DNA of 64,000 nt from Sphingomonas radiodurans. GTDB lineage: Bacteria > Pseudomonadota > Alphaproteobacteria > Sphingomonadales > Sphingomonadaceae. This document shows, one piece after another, positions 25,530-34,543 of this stretch. Location of the stretch: positions 124,001 through 188,000 of the forward strand of contig NZ_CP086594.1 of NCBI RefSeq assembly GCF_020866845.1, in the 5' to 3' direction. The translations under genes were made by a program, and so were the position numbers. How positions within the stretch are numbered: position 1 is the stretch's first letter; every line of letters begins with the position of its first letter. Below the pieces are notes generated by a model. It was not told where the DNA came from and did no database searches. It was given only the letters and a program-made list of their open reading frames with translations.

Positions 25530-26150
25530 ATGCGACTGACGCTCGATCACACGACATCGAACGGCAAGCTGATGCTTGACCCGACGGTGAAAGCCGCGGT
25601 CACCCGCGGCATCGACAATCCGTCGGATGCGATCATCCCTGCCGAAACCAGCCTCTATCGCGCCGCGCACGCGTTTTTGACCGATCCGAAGACCGGTGCA
25701 GTCACCGAGACGCGGCCGGAGCAGGCGTTCCTGAGCCCGTGGTGGTCGACATACTATGATTTCAATCAGGTCGCCTGGGCGACCGAAGCGCCCGATCTGT
25801 CGGAAGGGGCGCGCTCGGCCTTCGCCATCCATCGCGGCTGGGGTGGTGACTGTGCGCTGTACGCGTCGATCACGACGACCACCGACCTCAGCGTCTGGTA
25901 TGGCCTCGGCAAGAACGTGCCGGAAAAAGATCTCGGCTCACCCCAGATGTCGATCGCGTTCGCCTCGCACGACATCTTGCAGATCTACGTCCCCGGCCTC
26001 TGGGTCGAGGCAAATATGAAGCTCTGGACGATCCAGCGCCGGGTCATGGCGTTCGAGCGAACGCTGACCAACGGTCGCGGCTTCCAAGGCAATCTGCCCG
26101 CCCCACTTAGACCGACGAAGGGCGGATCGACGCAGATGACGCTTTTTTAA
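25530..26150 (+). CDS. Unrecognised 206-aa protein in T6SS neighbourhood
   Basis: Not assigned to a known family. There is no signal peptide, transmembrane segment or low-complexity region. It is rich in Trp and Tyr: ETSLYRAAHAFL, QAFLSPWWSTYYDFNQVAW, AIHRGWGGDCALYASITTTT, DILQIYVPGLWVEANMKLW. A Tyr-Arg followed by a Ser-Pro-Trp-Trp-Ser segment faintly recalls ADP-ribosyltransferase or RES folds, but the acidic third motif is not evident. A strong AGGAGG ribosome-binding site precedes ATG 25530. Probably co-transcribed with the methyltransferase. Confidence 0.75.
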   Translation: MRLTLDHTTSNGKLMLDPTVKAAVTRGIDNPSDAIIPAETSLYRAAHAFLTDPKTGAVTETRPEQAFLSPWWSTYYDFNQVAWATEAPDLSEGARSAFAIHRGWGGDCALYASITTTTDLSVWYGLGKNVPEKDLGSPQMSIAFASHDILQIYVPGLWVEANMKLWTIQRRVMAFERTLTNGRGFQGNLPAPLRPTKGGSTQMTLF

Positions 26151-26163
26151 ACGCCAGTAGAAA

Positions 26164-26186
26164 GGGGGCGGAATCGCACCGCCCCC
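26164..26186. terminator. Bidirectional terminator between the 206-aa gene and the TonB receptor
   Basis: 8-bp stem GGGGGCGG / CCGCCCCC with a 7-base loop between convergent genes. On the minus strand the stem is followed by TTTCT, supporting intrinsic termination of the receptor transcript. Confidence 0.7.
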
Positions 26187-26200
26187 TCGCCCTTCCGCGA

Positions 26201-28873
26201 TCAATATTTGATGCGCAGCCGCGTGTAATAGAAGCCGCCGTTGAACCCGAACGGCCCGCCGTTGCGCGGATAGACCTGACCATCCGCGGTGCCGCCGGTG
26301 ATCGGGTAGATCTGCACCGTGCTGGTCGGAGCGAGCTTGTCCGGGCGCTCGTCCGTGAAGTTTTGCGCGCCGACCGTAAGCGTGAAATGCTCGGCAAAGG
26401 TGTAGCTGATGTCGAGATCCAGCGTGCCCTTTGCGCCGAAGCGCTGGTGGGCGACGCCGTTCGTCTGGCCGTAATCCTGCGCACTAGTCCAGGAACTGTA
26501 ATAGTTCACGCGCGCATTGGCACTGAGACCGCCGAGCGCCCAACTCGTCGTAAATACCGCACGATGCTTCGGCGCCAGGTTCTCACCGTCGACGATCTGC
26601 GCACTGCTGATGACGAGCGGGTTAAAGCTGCGGATTTCGGTATCGTTGTAATTGTAGGCGAGCGTGAAGTTCAGTGAAGCCTCGTCGAACACGGTGCGGT
26701 ACGTCCCCACCACGTCGATGCCTTGGGTGCGCGTGTTGAAGCCGTTGGTGAAATACTGCACTTGTCCACCAACGCCGACCGGCAGCAACGCCGGTTGCGC
26801 GGCCAACGCCGCCGCCGTCACGATGAACGGCTGGGTCAGGCCGATCCGATCGCGCAGGTCGATCCGATAGCCGTCCACCGTAAGTGTCATCGCGCTGACC
26901 GGCTCGAGGATGAAGCCGATGCCATAGTTGGTGGACTTTTCCGGCCCCAGCGTCGTCGCGCCGTAGAATTGCGCGACCGGATCGTTGGTCGGATAAGTAC
27001 CGCTCTGGAAGGCAACGCCGTTGTTGAACGAGGTCGTCACGATCGACACGTTCGACTGGCCCGGCGATGGCGCATGGAAGCCAGTGCCGAACGTGCCGCG
27101 GATGGAGAAGGCATCAGCGAACTTGTAAAGCGCGTTTACCTTGCCCACCCAAGCGTCGCCGAACGTGTTGTAGTGTTCGTAGCGCCCTGCCGCACCGACC
27201 GAGAGTGCTTCGGTAAGATCCGTCTCCAGCCCCACATAGATCGCAAAGTTTTCCTGACTGAAGCTGCCCGCGGTCTGCGGACTGGTTCCCGCATAACCGC
27301 TTGCGCCGACGCCCTGTGCTGCCGTTGTCCCCGCGAAGGTATACGAGCCCGGTGAGGTCTGGACGTACAGTCGCTGCGCGACCGCGTAGGGCCCCGCGCC
27401 ATAGGATTGCGCATCGCCCGCGGTCTGCTCGTACGTCTCCTTGCGGAACTCGGCCCCGGCCGCGATGGTCAGCGGGCTCGCCAGCCCCACCTCGGCGGCA
27501 TAAGTGAAGTCACCGTTGAAGTTCATCTCCTCTTGGATCAGGTCACCAAACTCGAAGCTGGTCTGCGTTAAGGGGCCGAACGAAAAATTCGCCGAATCGT
27601 ACATCGATAGCGTCAGCTTGTTGCGGGCCAGCGTACCCGACACATCGTAGGTGAACTGGCCGGACGTGCCCTTGTACCCCAGCACGCCGTACATTTGCTC
27701 TTTCTTGCCAACGAACCGCGGCGTGAATCCGGCCGGATACAGCTGGTTGAAACGGAACGTGTTGGTGTCCTGCACGAACCCGCCCGCCGGGCAGGTCGCA
27801 TTCCCCGCCGGGCATGGCGTCAGATAGAATGTGTTGTTGAACGCGCCGTTGGCGCCCTGCGTCCGCACGACACCATTAGAATCCACTGCAGTGCTGGTGA
27901 CCGGATTGCGATAGTTGAAGCTCTGGTTGCCCTCACCCTCGGCATAGTTGACGAAGAAATAGAGCTTGCTGTCGTCGGTCACCTCCAGCGCGGCGTTCAC
28001 CAAGAACTTGTAGGCGTTCGACGGCGAACTACCCCAAATCTGCACCGGGCCGGGGAAGTTGGGAAGTTGCGACGCCAGCCCCGGGAAGTTGCTGGCGAAA
28101 TTGGCCGCCGCGGGCCGCGTGACGCCGCGGCTCGTCTGCCCGTCGTCGGTATATTCGCCGGTAACGTTGATGAAGCCACCGTCGAAGCGGACACCGGCAT
28201 TGGCCGCGATCTGATAGCTTTCACCATCACCCTCGTAAAATTGCCCGGCGCGCCCGATGATCTCGACCCCGGCATCCTCGCGCATCCCGTAGTTGATCAC
28301 GCCGGCGATCGCGTCCGAGCCATATTGCGCGGTCGCGCCCTCGCGGAGCACTTGCAGGTTCGACACCGCGAGCGTGGGAATGGCCGAAATGTCCGGCCCT
28401 TGCGCACCGCGACCAAGCCCAGTGTCGCTGCCGCCATACACCTGCACCAGCGCCGAACGGTTGTACCGCTTGCCGTTGATCATCACGAGCACTTGATCGC
28501 CCGAAAGCCCACGTAGCGACGGCGAGCGAACAAAGGTGGAAGCGTCCGAGATCGTATTCTGCCCGACGTAGAAGGACGGGACGAGGTTCTTGACGACGTC
28601 CATCATGTCGGAGGCGGGTTGCGCCACCAGCTCGGCAGAGCTGATGACATCGACTGGTGACGCCGAGTCTGTGGCTGTTCGATCGGTTCGGCGGGTACCG
28701 AGAACAATGATCTCGTCGGAGGGTGCGTCGGTCGTCGCTGAATCGACGCTTTCCTGTAGGGCCGGAGTAGCGGGCTCGACGGCGGCGGGATCGGCCGCTG
28801 TGGTGCCGGCATAGGCGGGCGCGGCCGCGAGCACTGCCGCGATTGCGGTAAGCGAGGTCGATAGATTGAACAT
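26201..28873 (-). CDS. TonB-dependent receptor
   Basis: 890-residue outer-membrane active transporter. Signal peptide MFNLSTSLTAIAAVLAAAPAYA. The TonB box region EIIVLGTRRTDR leads into a plug domain (SPVDVISSAELVAQPASDMMDVVKNLVPSF; LRGLSGDQVLVMINGKRYNRSALVQ) and a beta-barrel that ends in the expected C-terminal aromatic/tyrosine (FYYTRLRIKY). Four cysteines occur in one extracellular-loop-like segment (TPCPAGNATCPAGG contains two). The substrate is unknown. It is downstream of, and 18 bases from, the GNAT gene on the same strand. Confidence 0.94.
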   Translation of the reverse strand: MFNLSTSLTAIAAVLAAAPAYAGTTAADPAAVEPATPALQESVDSATTDAPSDEIIVLGTRRTDRTATDSASPVDVISSAELVAQPASDMMDVVKNLVPSFYVGQNTISDASTFVRSPSLRGLSGDQVLVMINGKRYNRSALVQVYGGSDTGLGRGAQGPDISAIPTLAVSNLQVLREGATAQYGSDAIAGVINYGMREDAGVEIIGRAGQFYEGDGESYQIAANAGVRFDGGFINVTGEYTDDGQTSRGVTRPAAANFASNFPGLASQLPNFPGPVQIWGSSPSNAYKFLVNAALEVTDDSKLYFFVNYAEGEGNQSFNYRNPVTSTAVDSNGVVRTQGANGAFNNTFYLTPCPAGNATCPAGGFVQDTNTFRFNQLYPAGFTPRFVGKKEQMYGVLGYKGTSGQFTYDVSGTLARNKLTLSMYDSANFSFGPLTQTSFEFGDLIQEEMNFNGDFTYAAEVGLASPLTIAAGAEFRKETYEQTAGDAQSYGAGPYAVAQRLYVQTSPGSYTFAGTTAAQGVGASGYAGTSPQTAGSFSQENFAIYVGLETDLTEALSVGAAGRYEHYNTFGDAWVGKVNALYKFADAFSIRGTFGTGFHAPSPGQSNVSIVTTSFNNGVAFQSGTYPTNDPVAQFYGATTLGPEKSTNYGIGFILEPVSAMTLTVDGYRIDLRDRIGLTQPFIVTAAALAAQPALLPVGVGGQVQYFTNGFNTRTQGIDVVGTYRTVFDEASLNFTLAYNYNDTEIRSFNPLVISSAQIVDGENLAPKHRAVFTTSWALGGLSANARVNYYSSWTSAQDYGQTNGVAHQRFGAKGTLDLDISYTFAEHFTLTVGAQNFTDERPDKLAPTSTVQIYPITGGTADGQVYPRNGGPFGFNGGFYYTRLRIKY

Positions 28874-28891
28874 GTAGCCCCCTTGAGATTG

Positions 28892-29566
28892 CTATGTCGT
28901 TCGAGTCTCCCGTTCCGCCTGCCCGGCTGCCGTCCATCTCTCGTTCGGGATGTCGTGCAGCTCTTTTGTCATGGAAAGAAAAGGGATCGTCACGCCGCCG
29001 GCATGATGGTCCAGTGCATCGCCCGGCTCGAAGCCATGAGCGCGGTAAAAAGGAACGCCGGGCAGCGTAGCCATCAGCGCAAGCCGCGAAAAACCCGCAG
29101 CGCGCGCTGCGCGCTCGCACGCTTGGAGCAGCAGCGTCGCGATCCCCCGCCGCGCATGCGCCGGATCGACGAAGAACGCGCGGATCCGCGCGGCGTCCGT
29201 CGCCGGATCGACCAGCGCTGCATCGCGCGCAGCGAACTGATCGCCACCGAACAGCGTCGCGCGCCGGCTCCATCCACCGCAGCCGACCGCCACGCCCGCT
29301 TCCTCGGCGACGAGATAGGTTCCGTCCGCGATCAGTTGCGTGTCGACCCCGAACACCTCGGCCGATGCAGCCGCCGCCTGCGCTTCGTCATAATAGCCTC
29401 GGCTCAGGTGCAATGCGGATCGAGCTATCAGGGCTGAGAGGTCGGCAACGTCAGCCGGCAGAGCGACTCGAACCAACACGCGCTCGGCCTCCGTGCTCCG
29501 AGCCGTGTCTGGCTTGGCGGAATGTACCGTCGCTCGCTGGGCTGGTGTCGTGTCGCTGATCGCCAT
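28892..29566 (-). CDS. GNAT-family N-acetyltransferase
   Basis: 224 residues. The GNAT core contains the acetyl-CoA-binding motif A IRAFFVDPAHARRGIATLLLQACERAA, preceded by the strand YLVAEEAGVAVGCGGW and followed by LPGVPFYRAHGFEPG (motif B). A 35-residue N-terminal extension is unstructured. GAGGGAG lies directly upstream of ATG 29566. Acceptor substrate unknown. It is followed by the TonB receptor gene in an apparent two-gene operon. Confidence 0.88.
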   Translation of the reverse strand: MAISDTTPAQRATVHSAKPDTARSTEAERVLVRVALPADVADLSALIARSALHLSRGYYDEAQAAAASAEVFGVDTQLIADGTYLVAEEAGVAVGCGGWSRRATLFGGDQFAARDAALVDPATDAARIRAFFVDPAHARRGIATLLLQACERAARAAGFSRLALMATLPGVPFYRAHGFEPGDALDHHAGGVTIPFLSMTKELHDIPNERWTAAGQAERETRTT

Positions 29567-29688
29567 GCTCCCTCAGGAACATGAAGACGCCATAACGCCT
29601 GCGTCATGACAATCGAAAATTGCACGGAGATTGCGCTAATTCAGCGAATGTTGCCTAGATGTTACAGGCTCGGGGCGACTGGAAACAA

Positions 29689-32600
29689 TTATGCGGCCGC
29701 CGCTGCGACTTGCGACGACGGGCAAGCGATCTTCACGAACGGATCGACGACGAACGGATTGACGCTGGTGAACGTGCGCACCCGAAAGTCGAACCGCGCG
29801 CCCGCCTGCGTCAGGCTGCCCTCGCCGATCGCAGGCGAGGCACCGGCCTTTATCGCGCTTACCTTCATCAGGCGAAAAACTGCCCACGGCCCGGTCCAGG
29901 CGCGTGTGATCGGGACCGACCCACCGGCGCCTGCGAATTCGATGGAGGCGCCGCCCGCGCCCGGCCACTCGAACGTCGCGGGGATCGGGGATTTCCCATC
30001 GTACGACAGCTTTTGGCCATCGACCTGCAACGTCACCGAGGTTGCACCCGACAAAGCGATCGGCTCTATCTGATACGACAGCCGCGCCCCGTTAGGATCA
30101 GCGGCGAAGAAGGTGCGCGTCACCAGATTTGCGGCTTGCAGCGCCCGCACATTGGACTCGGTCAGCCCGATCTCGCCCGCATTCTCCTTCGCCTGCCATT
30201 GTGGCCCGACCGTATCGACATAGCCCGCGAGCTCCTTCGACACGAAGCTCGCGAACTGGCCCTGCGGTGAGAAAAAGCGCGTGAAGGTCTCGACCGGCAA
30301 GTCCGCGGTCGCGGCTGGCGCGATCGGGAAAGCGCGCGAAAGCGATTGCGCGCATTGATCGCCGAAGCTCGCGTTCAAAGCGCCCTCCATTTGCGCCAGC
30401 CGTGCGCCACCGAGTGCGACGCTGGCATCGCTCGCCACACCCTTAGCGACCGCTTGCGCAGGCGCCGGCATCGCGTTGGCGTTCTGGTCGAGCTGCATGA
30501 TCAGCGCCTTGGCCTCGGTGCTCTGCATCGACCCGCTCTCGCCGCCGCCGCCCGGCAGCACTGCAATCGTGTTGAGCTTGTCGGCCAGCGCAGTCATCGA
30601 CTGGAGCATCGCATCGACCGGCGCCGGCGACTTCCCATCGCCGACGAACATGCGCAGCGGCAGGAAGGCGTTGGCGACATTCGCGCGCGGCCCAGCGGCA
30701 TCGGGGCCCATCCCCGCCGCGCCCATCATGCCGGCAAGCGCGCCCGACGGCTTGGGCAGCGCCTTGTTCGGCGTGAAGTCGGTCGCCTTGGCGATGGCGC
30801 GCATCAGCGGCGCGATCGGTGAGAGCGGCCCGCCGCCATCGCGCAGGCGCTGGACATTCTCGGCAAGGTTGCTCGCCGGGCGGAGCTGGACCGCGGCGAG
30901 ATAATCGGTCCAGCGCTGCAGCACTTCGCCGAAATACAGCCGCTCAAGATCCTGCTTGAGCGCCCCCATCTCCGTCGGCGTCAGCTTTGCGCCGCCATTA
31001 TCGCCGACGACCCAGTTTTCCTCGGCAAGCAGCTCCGGTCCGCGCGCGACGATCGGCAGGAAGATCTTGTCATAGCCGGTACGCGTGAACAGCGCCGGCA
31101 CGCCAGCACCCGGCGCAAAGGCGCCGCCGCCCGCGAAGAACAGCTCCGGCCGCGGCCCGGCATTCTCACGCGCGCTCCACATCGGCTGTTCCGCCTTCAG
31201 CGCTTCGCTCTTGAGCCGGCCATAGACGCGCACCGCCGCTGGCTGCACGCGCAGCACCGCGCGCGCCGCCTCGACGCGCTGGTCATCGATCCCGACCGGC
31301 TTGAACGCATCGGGGAACAGCGCCGCAGTATGCTTGGCGAGATCGCCTGCCTCGGTTTCGGCATTGGCACCACCGCGCGCGATCCACGCGGGCTGCACCC
31401 AGGCAAGCAATTGCTCGCTCATGCTCGGCCCACGCCCGCCGAGGATCAGATAGGACTTGAGATCGTCATAGAGTGCGGACGGTGCGTTCGTATCCGCCGC
31501 CATCCGCTCCTCGGCTAGGCCGACGAGCACGGGCACGAGCCGACGTTGCAAATCGCGCCCATAGATGCCGCGCAACTCACCCTCGAGCCGCCCACCCTGG
31601 CCCAGCCCGAGCGCGAAATCGCCAGCCGCCGCCATCTCGTCGGTCGCGGTGCCTAGCACGCCCAGCGCCGCCAGGTCCTGCTCGACGCTCGCGCTGCCAC
31701 CGCGCGATTCACCCGCAGCCTGCGCATAGGCCGAGGTCGTCGTGTAAACCCGGTCAATCAGCGCGCTGTTGCGGAAATAGCCCCAGGTCCAAACACCGAC
31801 CGCGACCACCAGCGCCGCCGCCGCAGCCACGATCGACGCGACATAACGCTGCTGCGCGCGCTTCTCGCTCAAGGCGTTGCGCCCCGCCATGCCCTGCTCG
31901 GGGATGATGAGATCGGAGAAGAACCGCCGCAGGAAATAGCTGCGTCCCTGCCCCACGGCATGCGCCGAGGCGGTTGCCTGGCCGCCGACGCTCATCAGGA
32001 TGCGATCGACCGGATTGCCGGTCTGCGTGCCCGACGCAAGATAGACGCCGCGCACCCGCGCAGGCTGATCGAAGCGACTCTTCTGCCCGAGCGCGGCAAG
32101 CAACGTCGCCAGCGGCGCGCGCAGCGAGGCGAGCTGCGCCGGGAAAGCAGCGATCTGCCCGCGCAGCGGCAATTGCCCCTCGGTCTGCATGCGATCGACG
32201 ACGCGCGACGAGATGCTCGCGACGAGGTCGTCGAAACCCTTCAGGACGGCATCGTTATCCGACCCCGTACCGGGCGCAGTCGAGCCGAACACCTGATCCG
32301 ATTCGGCATCGGTGCTGCGCCCGAAATATTCGCGGAAGCCCGCGAGCAGATCGGCCTTCGTCACCAGCACATAGACCGGCAGATCCTGTCCCAGCGTCCC
32401 TTGGAGTTCAGCAAGCCGCGCGCGGATGTTGTTCGCATGGCCGGACATCTTGGCCGCGTCGGCAAAGTCTGGCGCCGGGATCGCGACGATCACGCCGTTC
32501 AGCGGCTGGAGCGGACGATATTTTTTCAGCAGTTCGAGGAAGCTCTTCCAGCCCTCGCCGTCCTGCGGCGTCACGTCCTGCGTCACATAGCGGCCCGCAG

Positions 32601-33114
32601 TATCGATCAGCACCGCCTCGTCGGTAAACCACCAGTCGCAATTGGGCGTGTTCGGCTGGCCACGCAGCGAGCGATATTCGCCTGCAACCGCGGTCGGAAA
32701 ATTGAGCCCCGAATTGAGCAGTGCGGTCGTCTTGCCCGCCCCCGACGGGCCGATGATCGCATACCATGGCAGCTGATAGGCATAGCTGCCGCGCGCGCCC
32801 AGCTTGGCCGATTTGAGCATGTCGAGCGCGTCGCCCAGCTTGCCTGAGATCTCGTCATGGTCCGCCGCCGACGCTTCGGGCTTCAGCGCGTCCATCATGG
32901 CGGCATTGGCGCGCTGGTCGCGGCGCCGTGCCCACCACCAGAAGATGCCGACGCCGATGATCGGCAGCAGCGCGACGAACAGCGTCACCGGCCACCAGCC
33001 GAGCGGCCGCCAGCCGGCAATCGCGATCAGCGGCCCGACGAACCACAAGACGAGCCCGGCCAGCAGCGCGCCGAGCACGCGCCAGAACCAACGGTTGCGA
33101 AACAAGGCTTTCAT
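29689..33114 (-). CDS. tssM: T6SS membrane-complex protein TssM (IcmF)
   Basis: 1141-residue inner-membrane protein of the trans-envelope complex. Two N-terminal helices (VLGALLAGLVLWFVGPLIAIAGW; PVTLFVALLPIIGVGIFWWW) are followed by a cytoplasmic GTPase-like domain with an intact Walker A GPSGAGKTT near residue 125. A third helix lies near 435-455 (IVAAAAALVVAVGVWTWGYF). A large periplasmic domain follows, ending in a C-terminal beta-domain (YQIEPIALSGATSVTLQVDGQ; WPGAGGASIEFAG). It would normally dock to TssJ, which I did not find here. Last gene of the operon, 13 bases after tssL. Confidence 0.96.
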   Translation of the reverse strand: MKALFRNRWFWRVLGALLAGLVLWFVGPLIAIAGWRPLGWWPVTLFVALLPIIGVGIFWWWARRRDQRANAAMMDALKPEASAADHDEISGKLGDALDMLKSAKLGARGSYAYQLPWYAIIGPSGAGKTTALLNSGLNFPTAVAGEYRSLRGQPNTPNCDWWFTDEAVLIDTAGRYVTQDVTPQDGEGWKSFLELLKKYRPLQPLNGVIVAIPAPDFADAAKMSGHANNIRARLAELQGTLGQDLPVYVLVTKADLLAGFREYFGRSTDAESDQVFGSTAPGTGSDNDAVLKGFDDLVASISSRVVDRMQTEGQLPLRGQIAAFPAQLASLRAPLATLLAALGQKSRFDQPARVRGVYLASGTQTGNPVDRILMSVGGQATASAHAVGQGRSYFLRRFFSDLIIPEQGMAGRNALSEKRAQQRYVASIVAAAAALVVAVGVWTWGYFRNSALIDRVYTTTSAYAQAAGESRGGSASVEQDLAALGVLGTATDEMAAAGDFALGLGQGGRLEGELRGIYGRDLQRRLVPVLVGLAEERMAADTNAPSALYDDLKSYLILGGRGPSMSEQLLAWVQPAWIARGGANAETEAGDLAKHTAALFPDAFKPVGIDDQRVEAARAVLRVQPAAVRVYGRLKSEALKAEQPMWSARENAGPRPELFFAGGGAFAPGAGVPALFTRTGYDKIFLPIVARGPELLAEENWVVGDNGGAKLTPTEMGALKQDLERLYFGEVLQRWTDYLAAVQLRPASNLAENVQRLRDGGGPLSPIAPLMRAIAKATDFTPNKALPKPSGALAGMMGAAGMGPDAAGPRANVANAFLPLRMFVGDGKSPAPVDAMLQSMTALADKLNTIAVLPGGGGESGSMQSTEAKALIMQLDQNANAMPAPAQAVAKGVASDASVALGGARLAQMEGALNASFGDQCAQSLSRAFPIAPAATADLPVETFTRFFSPQGQFASFVSKELAGYVDTVGPQWQAKENAGEIGLTESNVRALQAANLVTRTFFAADPNGARLSYQIEPIALSGATSVTLQVDGQKLSYDGKSPIPATFEWPGAGGASIEFAGAGGSVPITRAWTGPWAVFRLMKVSAIKAGASPAIGEGSLTQAGARFDFRVRTFTSVNPFVVDPFVKIACPSSQVAAAAA

Positions 33115-33127
33115 CGTCCCGCTCCCC

Positions 33128-34543
33128 TCAGCGCCAGGCGATATCGTTGGCGACGCGCAGCTCGACGCGGCGGTTCTCGCGCCGCCCGTCTTCGGTCTTA
33201 TTGTCGCCGATCGGCCGATTTGCCCCGAACCCGGCAGTGCTCAGCCGCCCGGTGTCGCTAAGCCCCGCCGCATCCACCGCCTCGGCGACCGACTGAGCAC
33301 GCGCCACCGAGAGTTCCTGGTTCGACGGGAAGGTCAGCGATCGGATCGCTTGATCGTCGGTATGGCCCTCGACGCGTATCGGCCCCTTGGTCAGATTGGC
33401 CGCTTCGGCGATCCGCCCGAACGTATCGCTCCACCCGCTCGATGCATCGGCCTGCGCCGATCCGAACAGGCCCTGGTTGTGGAGCCGCACGACGATCTCG
33501 TTTGCCTCGCGCACCACGTCCAGCCGCCCGGCGTCGATGTCCGGCTTCAGGATCTCGCGCATTCGGTCGAACGTCGGTGTCTGGCTCTGCGCCGCGGGCG
33601 GCGGTGCTGCGACGATCTCCGCGCCGCCCACTGCACGATTCAAACCCGCCAGCGCGGTGTCGGCCGAACTCGACAGGCGAAACAGCAGGGCTGCGAAGAT
33701 TAAGAGGCCAACCGCCGCCAGCCCCGCCAGGATTGCCCACAGCGGCACGCGCGGCGAATAGCGCCCCGAAGCCACCGTCTGTCCGCGCCATTGCGGCGAT
33801 AAGTCGCCGGGCTGCGCCCCGCGCTGGTTGGTGATCGCCTGCGCCAGCCGCGCACGGCGCTGATGCAGCAGCGATTCACCGCGCGGGTCGAGCGCCGCGC
33901 GGCCCTCGAAGCCGAGCGCCAGGCATTGATAGAGCAATTCCATCAACCGCGGCTCGCGCTTGGGATCCTGCTCCATCCGCTCGGCGAACTGGAACATCCG
34001 GTCGCCGCCCTGCGTGTCGTTGTGATAGGCCGCCAACAGGCTTTGGCGCGACCATTGGCTGTTGGCGCCCCACGGCGTCGACATCACCGCATCGTCGACG
34101 AACGCGCACAGGATGTAATGCGCCAGCTGCACCGATTTCTGCTCGAGCCCAAGCGTTCGGGCGCGACCTGAAAAAGCCTCTAGCTCCTGCGTCACGAGCC
34201 TGCGCAGCGCGCCCAGATCGGGGCCGATCGGCATCGTACGGATCTGGCTGGCGAGGTGGATCAGTCGGCCAGCTGCGGCGACCAGCGGTTCCGGGCCGTA
34301 GAGATCCGGCTCCGCCGCGGCGAAATCGATCCGAACCGGTGCGCCGACACCAGGCGGCGGCGGTGGCGCAGGTCGCGTGCCGATCGGCTGCGGCTGCGGC
34401 GGCACGTATCCACCGGGTGCGGCAGGCGGCGACGGCGGAGGCTGCTGCTGCTGGCCGAACCCCGGCACCGGCGGCAACGCCCCCGGTTGGCGGCCCGCCG
34501 GCATGAAGACCGTCTTGTCGGCGTCGTCGGAACCCCCGCTCAT
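33128..34543 (-). CDS. tssL: T6SS TssL (DotU) with C-terminal OmpA peptidoglycan-binding domain
   Basis: 471 residues. A Pro/Gln/Gly-rich N-terminal 75 residues precedes a DotU-type cytoplasmic domain (about 90-255: LIHLASQIRTMPIGPDLGALR; YILCAFVDDAVMSTPWG). One transmembrane helix lies near 275 (AILAGLAAVGLLIFAALLF). A periplasmic OmpA-like domain has EGHTDDQA near 395 and RRENRRVELRV at the end, binding peptidoglycan. Such fused TssL proteins anchor the complex to the wall. The ATG at 34543 overlaps the tssK stop by 4 bases (ATGA). Confidence 0.96.
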   Translation of the reverse strand: MSGGSDDADKTVFMPAGRQPGALPPVPGFGQQQQPPPSPPAAPGGYVPPQPQPIGTRPAPPPPPGVGAPVRIDFAAAEPDLYGPEPLVAAAGRLIHLASQIRTMPIGPDLGALRRLVTQELEAFSGRARTLGLEQKSVQLAHYILCAFVDDAVMSTPWGANSQWSRQSLLAAYHNDTQGGDRMFQFAERMEQDPKREPRLMELLYQCLALGFEGRAALDPRGESLLHQRRARLAQAITNQRGAQPGDLSPQWRGQTVASGRYSPRVPLWAILAGLAAVGLLIFAALLFRLSSSADTALAGLNRAVGGAEIVAAPPPAAQSQTPTFDRMREILKPDIDAGRLDVVREANEIVVRLHNQGLFGSAQADASSGWSDTFGRIAEAANLTKGPIRVEGHTDDQAIRSLTFPSNQELSVARAQSVAEAVDAAGLSDTGRLSTAGFGANRPIGDNKTEDGRRENRRVELRVANDIAWR

